NCBI RefSeq assembly: GCF_002355475.1
Contig: NZ_AP014862.1
Span: 1 to 64,000 of the forward strand
Direction: 5' to 3'
Length of the DNA: 64,000 nt
From: Pseudomonas furukawaii
Lineage (GTDB): Bacteria; Pseudomonadota; Gammaproteobacteria; Pseudomonadales; Pseudomonadaceae
The notes beneath the pieces were generated by a model that was given only the letters and a program-made list of their open reading frames with translations, made no database searches and had not been told where the DNA came from. Positions 52,358 through 61,158 of the stretch are shown here, piece after piece; the first letter of the stretch is position 1, and each line of letters starts with the position of its first letter. The position numbers and the translations under genes are program-made.

Positions 52358-52989
52358 CCAGAGTGCAGAAAACCGTCTTCGTCCTCGTCGCCCTCGTCGC
52401 CGTGGTGCTCGGCCTCACCGTGCACCGCGTGCTGTCCGGCCAGGGCCAGGCAGACCCCACCAAGCTGCTGGATGCGGGCATCGTCCTGCTGCCGCAGCCG
52501 CGCACCCTGCCCAGCCTGGAAATGACCAACCAGGACGGCCAGCCCGTACCGGTCGACCAGTTCAAGGACCAATGGAGCCTGGTGTTCTTCGGCTACACCT
52601 TCTGCCCCGACATCTGCCCGACCACCCTGGCGCAGATGCGCGAGCTCAAGGGCCTGCTGCCGGAGGCCGCACGCAACAACCTGCGGGTGATCCTGGTCAG
52701 CGTCGACCCCAACCGCGACACGCCCGAGAAGCTCAAACAGTACCTGGGCTACTTCGACCCGGCCTTCGTCGGCCTCACCGCCGACCTGCCCACACTGCAG
52801 AAACTGTCCAACGCCGTGAGCATCCCCTTCATTCCGGCGGACACCAGCAAGCCCAACTACACCGTCGACCACAGTGGCAACCTCGTGATCCTGGGCCCCG
52901 ACGGCACCCAGCGCGGTTTCATCCGTGCGCCGTTGAACAACCAGAAGCTCAAGGAGCAGTTGCCCGCCTTGCTGGCGCCCAAGGCCTGA
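52354..52989 (+). CDS. SCO1/SenC copper chaperone
   Basis: A 211-residue membrane-anchored thioredoxin-fold protein that delivers copper to the CuA site of CoxB. Copper ligands are C84 and C88 (FCPDICPTT) and H173 (TVDHSGN). One N-terminal helix (about 8-26) anchors it. Last gene of the oxidase assembly series, coupled to cyoE by ATGA and followed by a strong terminator. Confidence 0.95.
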   Translation: MTRVQKTVFVLVALVAVVLGLTVHRVLSGQGQADPTKLLDAGIVLLPQPRTLPSLEMTNQDGQPVPVDQFKDQWSLVFFGYTFCPDICPTTLAQMRELKGLLPEAARNNLRVILVSVDPNRDTPEKLKQYLGYFDPAFVGLTADLPTLQKLSNAVSIPFIPADTSKPNYTVDHSGNLVILGPDGTQRGFIRAPLNNQKLKEQLPALLAPKA

Positions 52990-53010
52990 CCGGCGCGCCG
53001 GAGCCACAAA

Positions 53011-53040
53011 AAAAATCCCGCTCGAGTGAGCGGGATTTTT
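53011..53040. terminator. bidirectional terminator between sco and metQ
   Basis: AAAAATCCCGCTC, GAGT, GAGCGGGATTTTT: a perfect 13-bp stem with A and T tracts at both ends, serving both convergent genes. Confidence 0.95.
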
Positions 53041-53057
53041 CATTCAGCGGGCAGCGA

Positions 53058-53834
53058 TCAGAACGCCGGTACCACGGCACCCTTGTACTTCTCCTCGATG
53101 AACTTCTTCACCTCGGGGCTGTGCAGGGCCTTGGCCAGTTTCTGCATGTCCTCGCTGGCCTTGTTGTCCTCGCGGGACACCAGGATGTTCACGTAGGGCG
53201 AATCGGAGCCTTCGATCACCAGGGCGTCCTGGGTGGGGTTCAGCTTGGCTTCCAGGGCGTAGTTGGTGTTGATCAGGGCGAGGTCGACCTGGTTCAGCAC
53301 GCGCGGCAGGGTGGCGGCTTCCAGTTCGCGGATCTTCAGGCCCTTGGCGTTCTCGGCGATGTCCTTCGGCGTGGCGGTGATGCCGGCGTCGGCCTTCAGC
53401 TTGATCACGCCGGCCTTGTCCAGCAGCAGCAGGGCGCGGCCGCCGTTGGTGGCGTCGTTGGGGATCACCACCTGGGCGCCTTCCGGCAGTTCCGCCAGGG
53501 ACTTCACCTTGCTGGAGTAGGCGCCGAAGGGCTCCACGTGCACGCCGGTGACGGAGACCAGCTTGACCTGGGTCTGGCGGGCCTTGTTGAACTCGTCCAG
53601 GTAGGGCTGGTGCTGGAAGAAGTTGGCGTCCAGGCGCTTTTCGGCCACCTGCACGTTGGGCTGGACGTAGTCGGTGAAGACCTTCACCTGGAGGTCCACG
53701 CCTTCCTTGGCCAGCTGCGGCTTGATGAACTCGAGGATCTCGGCGTGGGGCACCGGGGTGGCGGCGACCTTGAGGGTGCCGGCCTGGGCGGTGAGGGCGG
53801 AGAAAGCGGCGAAGGCCACCAGCAGTTTCTTCAT
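53058..53834 (-). CDS. metQ: methionine ABC transporter substrate-binding protein
   Basis: A 258-residue NlpA-family binding protein. Family motifs are VAATPVPHAEILEFIKP, FTDYVQPN and FFQHQPYLDEFN. The signal sequence MKKLLVAFAAFSALTAQAGT has no lipobox cysteine, so the protein should be a free periplasmic one, unlike the MetQ lipoprotein of E. coli. Last gene of metNIQ, 55 nt after metI. Confidence 0.92.
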   Translation of the reverse strand: MKKLLVAFAAFSALTAQAGTLKVAATPVPHAEILEFIKPQLAKEGVDLQVKVFTDYVQPNVQVAEKRLDANFFQHQPYLDEFNKARQTQVKLVSVTGVHVEPFGAYSSKVKSLAELPEGAQVVIPNDATNGGRALLLLDKAGVIKLKADAGITATPKDIAENAKGLKIRELEAATLPRVLNQVDLALINTNYALEAKLNPTQDALVIEGSDSPYVNILVSREDNKASEDMQKLAKALHSPEVKKFIEEKYKGAVVPAF

Positions 53835-53889
53835 GTTCGGCTCCTTGTGGGCAGTCTTGTGGGGCGGCGCGGATGGCGCCGACCCCGGG

Positions 53890-54555
53890 TCATTTACGGG
53901 AGAAGTGGACCACCAGCCGGTCGCCGACGGTCTGCAGGATCTGTACGAGTACCAGCAGCAGGACCACGGTGACCACCATCACGTCGGTCTGGAAGCGCTG
54001 GTAGCCGAAGCGGATGGCCAGGTCGCCGAGCCCGCCGGCTCCCACCACACCGGCCATGGCGGTGTAGGACACGAGGGTGATGGCGGTGACGGTGATGGCG
54101 GCGAAGATGCCCGGACGGGCCTCCGGCAGCAGGGCGTTCCAGATGATCTGGCCGGTGGTGGCGCCCATGGCCTGGGTGGCTTCGAGGATGCCGCGATCCA
54201 CTTCCCGCAGCGCGGTTTCCACCAGGCGCGCGAAGAAGGGCGTGGCCCCCACCACCAGCGGCGGGATGGCGCCGGCGACCCCGAGGGAGGTGCCGGTGAT
54301 GAGCACCGTGAAGGGGATCATCACGATCAGCAGGATGATGAAAGGCAGCGAGCGCAGGACGTTCACCACCAGCGACAGCAGGCTGTAGACGGCGCGGTTC
54401 TCGAACAGCTGGCGCGGGCCGGTGAGGAACAGCAGTACGCCGAGCGGCAGGCCCAGCAGCACGGTGAACAGCAGCGAGCCGCCCAGCATCAGCAGGGTGT
54501 CGAGGGTGGCGAGCCAGATTTCGTACCAGTCGATATTGGCGAGCAGGGCGTCCAT
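53890..54555 (-). CDS. metI: methionine ABC transporter permease
   Basis: A 221-residue inner-membrane permease with about five helices and the EAA-type cytoplasmic loop (EATQAMGATTGQIIWNALLPEA) that contacts MetN. Its ATG overlaps the metN stop by one base (TGATG). Members transport D- or L-methionine; other thio-compounds are possible. Confidence 0.94.
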   Translation of the reverse strand: MDALLANIDWYEIWLATLDTLLMLGGSLLFTVLLGLPLGVLLFLTGPRQLFENRAVYSLLSLVVNVLRSLPFIILLIVMIPFTVLITGTSLGVAGAIPPLVVGATPFFARLVETALREVDRGILEATQAMGATTGQIIWNALLPEARPGIFAAITVTAITLVSYTAMAGVVGAGGLGDLAIRFGYQRFQTDVMVVTVVLLLVLVQILQTVGDRLVVHFSRK

Positions 54556-55562
54556 CAGCGCAGGATCTCCAGGTGCACGTCAGCCTCGCGGAAGCAGGTC
54601 AGCGCGGCGTCGATGTCGCCGCCGGTGAGGGCCAGGGTCAACTGGCCGTAAGGGGTGTCCTTGATGCGGTCGATGCGGCCGGCCAGGATGCTGTAGTCCA
54701 CGCCGGTGCGGCGGGCCACGGTACCCAGCAGCGGGGCGTAGGTGGCCTCACCGCGGAAGGTCAGGCGCAGGATGCGGCCTTCGACATGGGCGAAGTCGTC
54801 GCGTTGCTCGCCTTCATCCACCTGCTCGTCTTCCAGTACGAAGCGCTGGGTGGTGCCGTGCCGCGGGTGGAGGAACACGTCCGCCACCGGGCCCTGCTCG
54901 ACGATGACGCCGCCGTCCATGACCGCGACGCGGTCGCAGACCCGGCGGATGACGTCCATCTCGTGGGTGATGAGGACGATGGTCAGGTTCAGTTCGCGGT
55001 TGATCTCGGCCAGCAGTTGCAGCACCTGGGCGGTGGTCTGCGGGTCCAGGGCGCTGGTGGCTTCGTCGCAGAGCAGGATCTTCGGCTGGGTGGCCAGCGC
55101 GCGGGCGATGCCGACCCGCTGCTTCTGGCCGCCGGAGAGCTGGGCCGGGTACTTGCGGGCATGGTCGGACAGCCCGACCCGGGCCAGCAGCTCGGACACC
55201 CGGCGATCCACTTCGGTGCGGGACAGCTCGCCGGCCAGTTTGAGCGGCAGGGCGACGTTTTCCGCCACGGTCTTGGACGACAGCAGGTTGAAGTGCTGGA
55301 AGATCATCCCGACCCGCTGGCGGAAGCGGCGCAGGCCTTCGGCATCGAGGGCGGTGACGTCCTCGCCATCGATGACGATGCGACCGCCGGTAGGTTCTTC
55401 CAGGCGGTTGATCAGGCGCAGCAGGGTGCTCTTGCCGGCGCCCGAATGGCCGATCAGGCCGAACACTTCGCCGTGCTGGATGGCCAGGTCGGTCGGCTGC
55501 AGGGCAGGGATTTCGCGGCCCTGGACGCGGTACGCCTTGTGGACGCTATGGAATTCGATCAC
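54555..55562 (-). CDS. metN: methionine ABC transporter ATP-binding protein
   Basis: A 335-residue ATPase with Walker [10 protein letters not shown] (38-46), signature [15 protein letters not shown], Walker [13 protein letters not shown] and a C-terminal NIL regulatory domain (about residues 260-335) that senses methionine in homologues. First gene of metNIQ; the promoter lies in the gap 55563-55708. Confidence 0.96.
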   Translation of the reverse strand: MIEFHSVHKAYRVQGREIPALQPTDLAIQHGEVFGLIGHSGAGKSTLLRLINRLEEPTGGRIVIDGEDVTALDAEGLRRFRQRVGMIFQHFNLLSSKTVAENVALPLKLAGELSRTEVDRRVSELLARVGLSDHARKYPAQLSGGQKQRVGIARALATQPKILLCDEATSALDPQTTAQVLQLLAEINRELNLTIVLITHEMDVIRRVCDRVAVMDGGVIVEQGPVADVFLHPRHGTTQRFVLEDEQVDEGEQRDDFAHVEGRILRLTFRGEATYAPLLGTVARRTGVDYSILAGRIDRIKDTPYGQLTLALTGGDIDAALTCFREADVHLEILR

Positions 55563-55708
55563 TGCGGAAACCTTGTGGGCTCGTCGTTAGCCGGATCGGC
55601 TAAAAACCGGAAAGTTTACCCGTTGCGGGATAGGCGCAGAAAATCTTTCTGGACCTAAGGCTATAGCCAAGGGGAATAACAGGATGGATGGGGCCGGGTC
55701 CGGCCGCC

Positions 55709-56137
55709 TCAGGACTGCGGGCCGGGCTCGACGGCGGTGCTCTGGGGATTGAGCTGGCGCGCCTTGTCGATGGCGCCGTCCAGGCCTGTGGTCAACGCCG
55801 GCGCCTTGGGCATCAGGCTGCGGGCGTGGCTCAGGGCGCGGGTCGCACCATCCAGGTCGCCCTGCTGCAGGGCGTCCTGGCTGCGCTGCAGCCAGGCATC
55901 GGCGAGCTGGCGCTGGTAGTGCTCCAGGCGCGCATCGCCGGCGGCGGTGTCCTGCAGGGTCTTGAGCTGCACCTCGGCTTCCGTGAGCTTGCCCGCGGAC
56001 AGGTCGTCGCCCAGCTCCTGGAAGCTGCTGACCAGTGCGGCGTCGGGTACCTCGGCCGTCTGCCGGGCGGTCTGGCAGGCGGCCAGCAGCAGGGACAGGG
56101 CGACAACGGGCAGGCAACGAGTGGCGAACGACTTCAT
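55709..56137 (-). CDS. lipoprotein with TPR-like helices (PA5502-like)
   Basis: A 142-residue lipoprotein: signal MKSFATRCLPVVALSLLLAAC with lipobox LAAC. The mature part is entirely helical with TPR-like spacing (SFQELGDDLSAGKLTEAEVQL, SQDALQQGDLDGATRALSHARSL). No enzyme motif. It lies on the same strand as metNIQ, 146 nt upstream, but is not clearly in that operon. Function unknown. Confidence 0.8.
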   Translation of the reverse strand: MKSFATRCLPVVALSLLLAACQTARQTAEVPDAALVSSFQELGDDLSAGKLTEAEVQLKTLQDTAAGDARLEHYQRQLADAWLQRSQDALQQGDLDGATRALSHARSLMPKAPALTTGLDGAIDKARQLNPQSTAVEPGPQS

Positions 56138-56325
56138 TCCGGCGGGTCTCTGATTGCTCAAAAAACGCGCGATTCTACATCGACAATGGCTTCAGGACAA
56201 AAAATAGAGGCAAATCCGCCGTAATCCTGGCATTTCCAGAGGCATCCCATGCACTGCAGCGGCTCTTTTGCCCGGCTGATTCCGGCAAGATGGCCGGCAC
56301 AACGACAAGAACGGCGAGGAATGCC

Positions 56326-57954
56326 ATGTACACAGCCCATCAGGCGTTCGATTACATCATCATCGGCGCCGGTCCGGCCGGCTGCCTGCTGGCCAACCGC
56401 CTGTCCGCCGACCCTGGCGTGCGGGTGTTGCTGCTGGAGGCCGGCGGACGCGACAACCATCCCTGGATCCACATTCCCGTGGGTTATCTCTATTGCATCG
56501 GCAACCCGCGTACCGACTGGTGCTACCGCACCGAGGCCGAGCCCGGCCTGCACGGCCGCAGCCTGGGCTATCCAAGGGGCCGGGTGCTGGGCGGCAGCTC
56601 GTCCATCAACGGCATGATCTACATGCGCGGCCAGGCCGCCGACTACGAGCGCTGGGTGGAGCTGGGCAACCCCGGCTGGGGCTGGGCGGACGTGCTGCCG
56701 TTGTTCCTTCGCAGCGAGAGCCATTTCGGCGGCGCCAGCGCCTTCCATAACGATGCCGGCGAGTGGCGCGTGGAACGCCAGCGGCTGTCCTGGGAGATTC
56801 TCGACGCTTTTCGCCGCGCGGCCGCGGAGTGCGGCATCGCCCCGGTGGATGACTTCAACACCGGCGACAACGAAGGCTGCGGCTATTTCCAGGTCAACCA
56901 GAGGGGCGGTGTGCGCTGGAACGCCTCGAAGGCCTTCCTGAGGCCGGTGCGGCAGCGGCCCAATCTGTTCGTGTACACCGGCTTCGAAGCCCATCGCCTG
57001 CTGCTGGAGCAGGGGCGCGCGGTCGGCGTGGCCGGACGCTGGCAGGGGTTGGAGCATGAGGTCCGAGCCCGCCGCGAGGTCATCCTCTGTGCGGGCGCCG
57101 TAGGCTCGCCGCTCTTGCTGCAGCGCTCGGGCATCGGCCCACGGGGCTTGCTGGAGCGCCTCGGCATCGGTGTGCGTCACGAACTTCCCGGCGTCGGCGG
57201 CAACCTCCAGGATCACCTGCAACTGCGTCTGGTGTTCAAGGTCAGCGGCGTGCCCACCCTCAACCAGATGGCGGGCAGCCTGTGGGGCAAGGCCGGCATG
57301 GCGCTGCGCTATCTGGCCAGCCGCAGCGGACCCCTGGCCATGGCGCCGAGCCAGCTGGGCGCCTTCGTCCGTTCGGGTCCCGAGCAACCCCGGGCCAACC
57401 TGGAGTACCACGTGCAGCCGCTGTCCCTGGAGCGTTTTGGCGAACCGCTGCATCCCTTCCCGGCCTTCACCGCCTCGGTCTGCAACCTGCGTCCCCTGAG
57501 CCGGGGCCGTATCGACCTGCGCTCCGTCGACCCCCAGGCGCCGCCGGTGATCCAGCCGAACTACCTGAGCCATCCCGAGGACCTGCGGGTGGCCGCCGAC
57601 GCCATCCGATTCACCCGCCGCATCGTCGCCGCGCCCGCCTTGGCGGCCTATCGTCCGGAGGAGCACCTGCCGGGGCCCGCGCTGCAATCCGAGGAGGCGC
57701 TGCAGGACGCGGCGGGGCGGATCGGCACCACCATCTTCCATCCGGTGGGCACCTGCGCCATGGGCCAGGGTGTCGAGGCGGTGGTGGGCGCCGAGCTGAA
57801 GGTGCATGGGGTGCCAGGGCTGCGGATCGCCGATGCCTCGGTGATGCCGGAGATCGTCTCCGGCAACACCTGCTCGCCGACCCTGATGATCGCCGAGAGG
57901 GCCGCGACCCTGGTGCTGGAGGACCTCAGGCGCGCCGGGGCAGGGCGAAGCTGA
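56326..57954 (+). CDS. GMC-family FAD-dependent oxidoreductase
   Basis: A 542-residue flavoprotein of the glucose-methanol-choline family, similar to choline and alkanol dehydrogenases. It has the FAD motif GAGPAG (14-19), the [18 protein letters not shown] signature, the second GMC signature [15 protein letters not shown] and the catalytic histidine in [17 protein letters not shown] precedes the ATG at 56326. The substrate is not evident from neighbours. The last 29 bases overlap the 3' end of convergent znuB. Confidence 0.92.
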   Translation: MYTAHQAFDYIIIGAGPAGCLLANRLSADPGVRVLLLEAGGRDNHPWIHIPVGYLYCIGNPRTDWCYRTEAEPGLHGRSLGYPRGRVLGGSSSINGMIYMRGQAADYERWVELGNPGWGWADVLPLFLRSESHFGGASAFHNDAGEWRVERQRLSWEILDAFRRAAAECGIAPVDDFNTGDNEGCGYFQVNQRGGVRWNASKAFLRPVRQRPNLFVYTGFEAHRLLLEQGRAVGVAGRWQGLEHEVRARREVILCAGAVGSPLLLQRSGIGPRGLLERLGIGVRHELPGVGGNLQDHLQLRLVFKVSGVPTLNQMAGSLWGKAGMALRYLASRSGPLAMAPSQLGAFVRSGPEQPRANLEYHVQPLSLERFGEPLHPFPAFTASVCNLRPLSRGRIDLRSVDPQAPPVIQPNYLSHPEDLRVAADAIRFTRRIVAAPALAAYRPEEHLPGPALQSEEALQDAAGRIGTTIFHPVGTCAMGQGVEAVVGAELKVHGVPGLRIADASVMPEIVSGNTCSPTLMIAERAATLVLEDLRRAGAGRS

Positions 57955-58711
57955 GGAGGAACAGGCTGGCGGCGGAGACCACGATGGACGGCCCGGCCGG
58001 TGTGTCTTCGTACCAGGACAGGGCCAGGCCGGCGCAGACCGCAACCAGGCCCAGCAGGCTGGCGCCCAGGGCCATCTGCTCGGGACTGCGGGCGTGGCGT
58101 TGGGCGGCGGCGGCGGGAATGATCAGCAGCGAGGTGATCAGCAGCACGCCGACGATCTTCATGGCCACGGCGATGACGATGGCGATCAGCAGCATCAGGG
58201 CCAGGCGGATGGCCGCCACCGGCAGGCCTTCCACCCGCGCCAGCTCCTCGTGGACGGTGATGGCCAGCAGCGGCCGCCACAGGGGGATCAGCACCAGCAG
58301 TACCAGGGCGCTGCCGCCGAGGATCCAGGCGAGGTCCTTCGGGCCGACCGCCAGCAGGTCGCCGAACAGGTAGGCCATGAGGTCGATGCGCACCTCGGTC
58401 ATGAAGCTCAGCACCACCAGGCCCAGGGACAGCGTGCTGTGGGCGAGGATGCCCAGCAGGGTGTCGGAGGCCAGCGGCTGGCGCGATTGCAGGGTCACCA
58501 GGAGCACCGCCAGCAATACGCAGCCGACGGTCACCGCCAGGGTGGGGCTGACGTCCAGCATCAGGCCCAGGGCCACGCCCAGCAGGGCGGCGTGGGACAG
58601 GGTGTCGCCGAAGTAGGCCATGCGCCGCCAGACGACGAAGGAGCCGAGGGGGCCCGCCACCAGGGCCAGGGCGAGGCCGGCGAGCAGGGCGTTGAACAGG
58701 AAATCAGCCAT
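57926..58711 (-). CDS. znuB: zinc ABC transporter permease
   Basis: A 261-residue inner-membrane permease with about eight helices; [17 protein letters not shown] near the N-terminus is the family hallmark. It starts within the end of znuC (8-nt overlap) and ends inside the convergent GMC gene. Last gene of zur-znuC-znuB. Confidence 0.95.
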   Translation of the reverse strand: MADFLFNALLAGLALALVAGPLGSFVVWRRMAYFGDTLSHAALLGVALGLMLDVSPTLAVTVGCVLLAVLLVTLQSRQPLASDTLLGILAHSTLSLGLVVLSFMTEVRIDLMAYLFGDLLAVGPKDLAWILGGSALVLLVLIPLWRPLLAITVHEELARVEGLPVAAIRLALMLLIAIVIAVAMKIVGVLLITSLLIIPAAAAQRHARSPEQMALGASLLGLVAVCAGLALSWYEDTPAGPSIVVSAASLFLLSFALPRRA

Positions 58712-59504
58712 GGTTGCAGTCGGGGCCGTGCTGGTGGGCGGGAGTGAAACGGGTGCCGTCGGGGAAGGGGCTCTTCACCACTTCGCCGTGCAGGTCATGG
58801 GAATGGTCGTGGTGGTGGTGATAGACCGCGAGGCTCTTGGCGTCCTGGCCGAACAGCTCGATGAAGGCCGGGTCGCCGCTGACCTGCTCCGGGTGGCCGG
58901 AACAGCAGACGTGGCGGTTCAGGCAGACCACCTGGTCGGTGGCGCTCATCACCAGGTGCAGGTCGTGGGACACCATCAGCACGCCGCAGCCGTGGCGGTC
59001 GCGCAGGCGGGTGATCAGCCGGTAGAGCTCGGCCTGTCCGGCGACGTCGACGCCCTGCACCGGTTCGTCCAGCACCAGCAGTTCGGGCTCGCGAAGCAGC
59101 GCGCGGGCCAGCAGCACCCGTTGCAGTTCGCCGCCGGAGATGGCCTGCAGCGGGCTGTCGATGACCTGGACGGCACCCACCTCGTCCAGCGCGGACAGGG
59201 CCGCCTTGCGGTCGACTCCCGGTACCAGGCGCAGGAAACGCAGCACGGTGAGCGGCAGGGTGGCGTCCACCTGGAGCTTCTGCGGCATGTAGCCGATGTG
59301 CAGGCGCGGCTTGCGCCACACCTCGCCCCGGTCGGGCTTGAGCAGGCCCAGCACGGTGCGCACCAGGGTGGTCTTGCCGGCGCCATTGGGGCCGATCAGG
59401 GTGACGATTTCCCCGGCTTTCAGCGCCAGCTGCACGTCCTGCAGCACGGACTGGCCGGCGAAGTCCACGCCGACCCGGTCGAGGCGGATCAGGGCGTCGC
59501 TCAT
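58704..59504 (-). CDS. znuC: zinc ABC transporter ATP-binding protein
   Basis: A 266-residue ATPase with Walker [10 protein letters not shown] (38-46), signature [15 protein letters not shown] and Walker [13 protein letters not shown]. The C-terminus is rich in histidine ([14 protein letters not shown]), a feature of zinc transporters. It is coupled to zur by a 4-nt overlap. Confidence 0.95.
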   Translation of the reverse strand: MSDALIRLDRVGVDFAGQSVLQDVQLALKAGEIVTLIGPNGAGKTTLVRTVLGLLKPDRGEVWRKPRLHIGYMPQKLQVDATLPLTVLRFLRLVPGVDRKAALSALDEVGAVQVIDSPLQAISGGELQRVLLARALLREPELLVLDEPVQGVDVAGQAELYRLITRLRDRHGCGVLMVSHDLHLVMSATDQVVCLNRHVCCSGHPEQVSGDPAFIELFGQDAKSLAVYHHHHDHSHDLHGEVVKSPFPDGTRFTPAHQHGPDCNHG

Positions 59505-60001
59505 GGCTGGGTCCGGCAGTTGGCGCAGAGGCCGACGATCTCGACCGTCTGGCCTTCGACGGTGAAACCCACGGCGCTGGCGCTCTCGACGATGGCCTGG
59601 CTGATCTGCGTTTGCTCCAGCTCGATGGCGGTCTGGCAGTTGCGGCAGATCAGGAACTGGCCCTGGTGAGCCTCGCCGGGATGGTTGCAGCCGACGAAGG
59701 CGTTGAGGGACGCGATGCGGTGCACCAGGCCGTTCTCCAGCAGGAAGTCCAGGGCGCGGTACACCGTGGGCGGCGCGGCGCGGCGGCCGTCTTCCTCGGC
59801 CAGCACGCCGAGGATGTCGTAGGCGCCGAGGGGCCGGTGGCTCTGCCAGACCAACTCCAGCACGCGCTTGCGCAGCGCGGTCAGGCGCAGGCCGTGGCGG
59901 CTGCAGATGGCCTCGGCCTCGGCCAGGGCGTTGCTGACGCAGTGGGAATGGTCGTGGGGGCGGCAGGCCAGGGGGGCTTTCACGCTGATCGGCTTGAGCA
60001 T
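59501..60001 (-). CDS. zur: zinc uptake regulator Zur (Fur family)
   Basis: A 166-residue Fur-family repressor that shuts off zinc uptake genes when zinc is plentiful. It has the winged-helix region ([18 protein letters not shown]), the [14 protein letters not shown] recognition helix and the structural zinc cysteines CRNC and CANC near the end, plus a His-rich N-terminal stretch (PHDHSHC). The start is 60001; the frame is open well upstream, opposite znuA. Called np20 in P. aeruginosa. First gene of zur-znuC-znuB. Confidence 0.94.
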   Translation of the reverse strand: MLKPISVKAPLACRPHDHSHCVSNALAEAEAICSRHGLRLTALRKRVLELVWQSHRPLGAYDILGVLAEEDGRRAAPPTVYRALDFLLENGLVHRIASLNAFVGCNHPGEAHQGQFLICRNCQTAIELEQTQISQAIVESASAVGFTVEGQTVEIVGLCANCRTQP

Positions 60002-60023
60002 GGTGGCGGCGACGTCCGTTCGA

Positions 60024-60048
60024 AGAGACGTTATTCTATTACCCTTTT
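60024..60048. promoter_or_regulatory. candidate Zur operator between zur and znuA
   Basis: The 64-nt gap between the two divergent starts contains GTTATTCTATTAC (60030-60042), an imperfect palindrome with the GTTAT/ATAAC character of gammaproteobacterial Zur boxes. Its place would let one bound Zur repress both directions. The match is partial. Confidence 0.5.
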
Positions 60049-60065
60049 GCCGCCGAGTCTGCGCC

Positions 60066-60983
60066 GTGATCCGTCTATTCGTCTCCCTGCTCCTTGCCGC
60101 CTGCGCCCTGTCGGCCCAGGCGGATGTCCGGTTGCTTACCAGCATCAAGCCGCTGCAACTGATCGCCGCCGCCGTCCAGGAGGGTGTCGGCCAGCCCGAC
60201 GTATTGCTGCCTCCGGGGGCCTCGCCCCACCAGTTCGCCCTGCGTCCATCGGATGTCCGGCGAGTGCGGGAAGCGGACCTGCTGTACTGGGTCGGCCCCG
60301 ACCTGGAAAGCTTCCTGCCCCGCGTCCTGCAGGGGCGCGACAAGCCCAGCGTGGCCCTTCAGGACGAGCCCGGCATGCACCTGCGCCGCTTCGAAGCGCT
60401 GCACGACGAGCATGGGGAGCACGACCACGATGCCCATGAGCATGATCACGATCACCGCCCCGGCTCGCTCGACGCCCACCTCTGGTTGCTGCCCGCCAAC
60501 GCCCGGGTGATCGCGGCACGCATGGCTGCCGACCTGGCCGCTGCCGACCCGGCCAATGCCGCCCGCTACCAGGCCAACCTCGAGGCTTTCGAGGACCGCC
60601 TGGCGGCGCTGGACGAACGCCTCAAGGCGCGCATGGCCAAGGTGGCCGGCAAGCCCTTCTTCGTCTTCCACGAAGCCTTCGATTACTTCGAGTCCGCCTA
60701 CGGTCTGCGTCATGCCGGGGTCTTCAGCGTGGCCGGTGAGGTCCAGCCCGGCGCCCGGCACGTCGCCGCCATGCGCGAGCGGCTGCAGAAGGCAGGCCCC
60801 AGCTGCGTGTTCAACGAACCGCCCGTGGTGCCTCGTCTGGCGGAAACCCTGACAGCGGGGCTCCAGGTGCGCCTGGCGGAGCTGGATGCCATGGGCATGC
60901 ACGCGCCGGTGGCTGCGAACGGCTACGAAGCCCTGTTGGAGAGCCTGGCCGATGGCCTGGCCGGGTGCCTGGAAGCGCTCTGA
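60066..60983 (+). CDS. znuA: zinc ABC transporter substrate-binding protein
   Basis: A 305-residue periplasmic zinc-binding protein (cluster A-I). A signal peptide (about residues 1-19) is followed by H55 (PGASPHQFALRP), a His/Asp-rich loop at 113-130 (HDEHGEHDHDAHEHDHDH) and H138, all expected for ZnuA. The GTG at 60066 is chosen because it gives a proper signal peptide. Divergent from zur. Confidence 0.95.
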   Translation: MIRLFVSLLLAACALSAQADVRLLTSIKPLQLIAAAVQEGVGQPDVLLPPGASPHQFALRPSDVRRVREADLLYWVGPDLESFLPRVLQGRDKPSVALQDEPGMHLRRFEALHDEHGEHDHDAHEHDHDHRPGSLDAHLWLLPANARVIAARMAADLAAADPANAARYQANLEAFEDRLAALDERLKARMAKVAGKPFFVFHEAFDYFESAYGLRHAGVFSVAGEVQPGARHVAAMRERLQKAGPSCVFNEPPVVPRLAETLTAGLQVRLAELDAMGMHAPVAANGYEALLESLADGLAGCLEAL

Positions 60984-60991
60984 ATCCGCTG

Positions 60992-61024
60992 CGACGGGTT
61001 GGGGCGCGCCGCGCGTACCCGTCG
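60992..61024 (+). terminator. hairpin between znuA and nrdJa
   Basis: CGACGGGT and ACCCGTCG pair perfectly around a GC-rich 17-nt loop, 9 nt after the znuA stop. No T tract. It may terminate znuA. Confidence 0.5.
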
Positions 61025-61158
61025 TGCGTTCCGCCCCCTATCCGTGCCTGGATCGTCGCCTGCTAAGGTGAAGAAGGACACCGGTCCCTGTTGAGGTGAG
61101 TCAGCGGCCGGCGATCATGGTCAGACGAGTCTGGACGCTTCATACGGGAGGGCAGCTG

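Noticed and set aside
61060-61158. Possible cobalamin riboswitch before nrdJa (GAGTCAGCGGCCGGCG looks slightly like a B12 box)
   Set aside because: The gap of 175 nt is short, the upstream conserved blocks of the aptamer are not visible, and the box match is poor.
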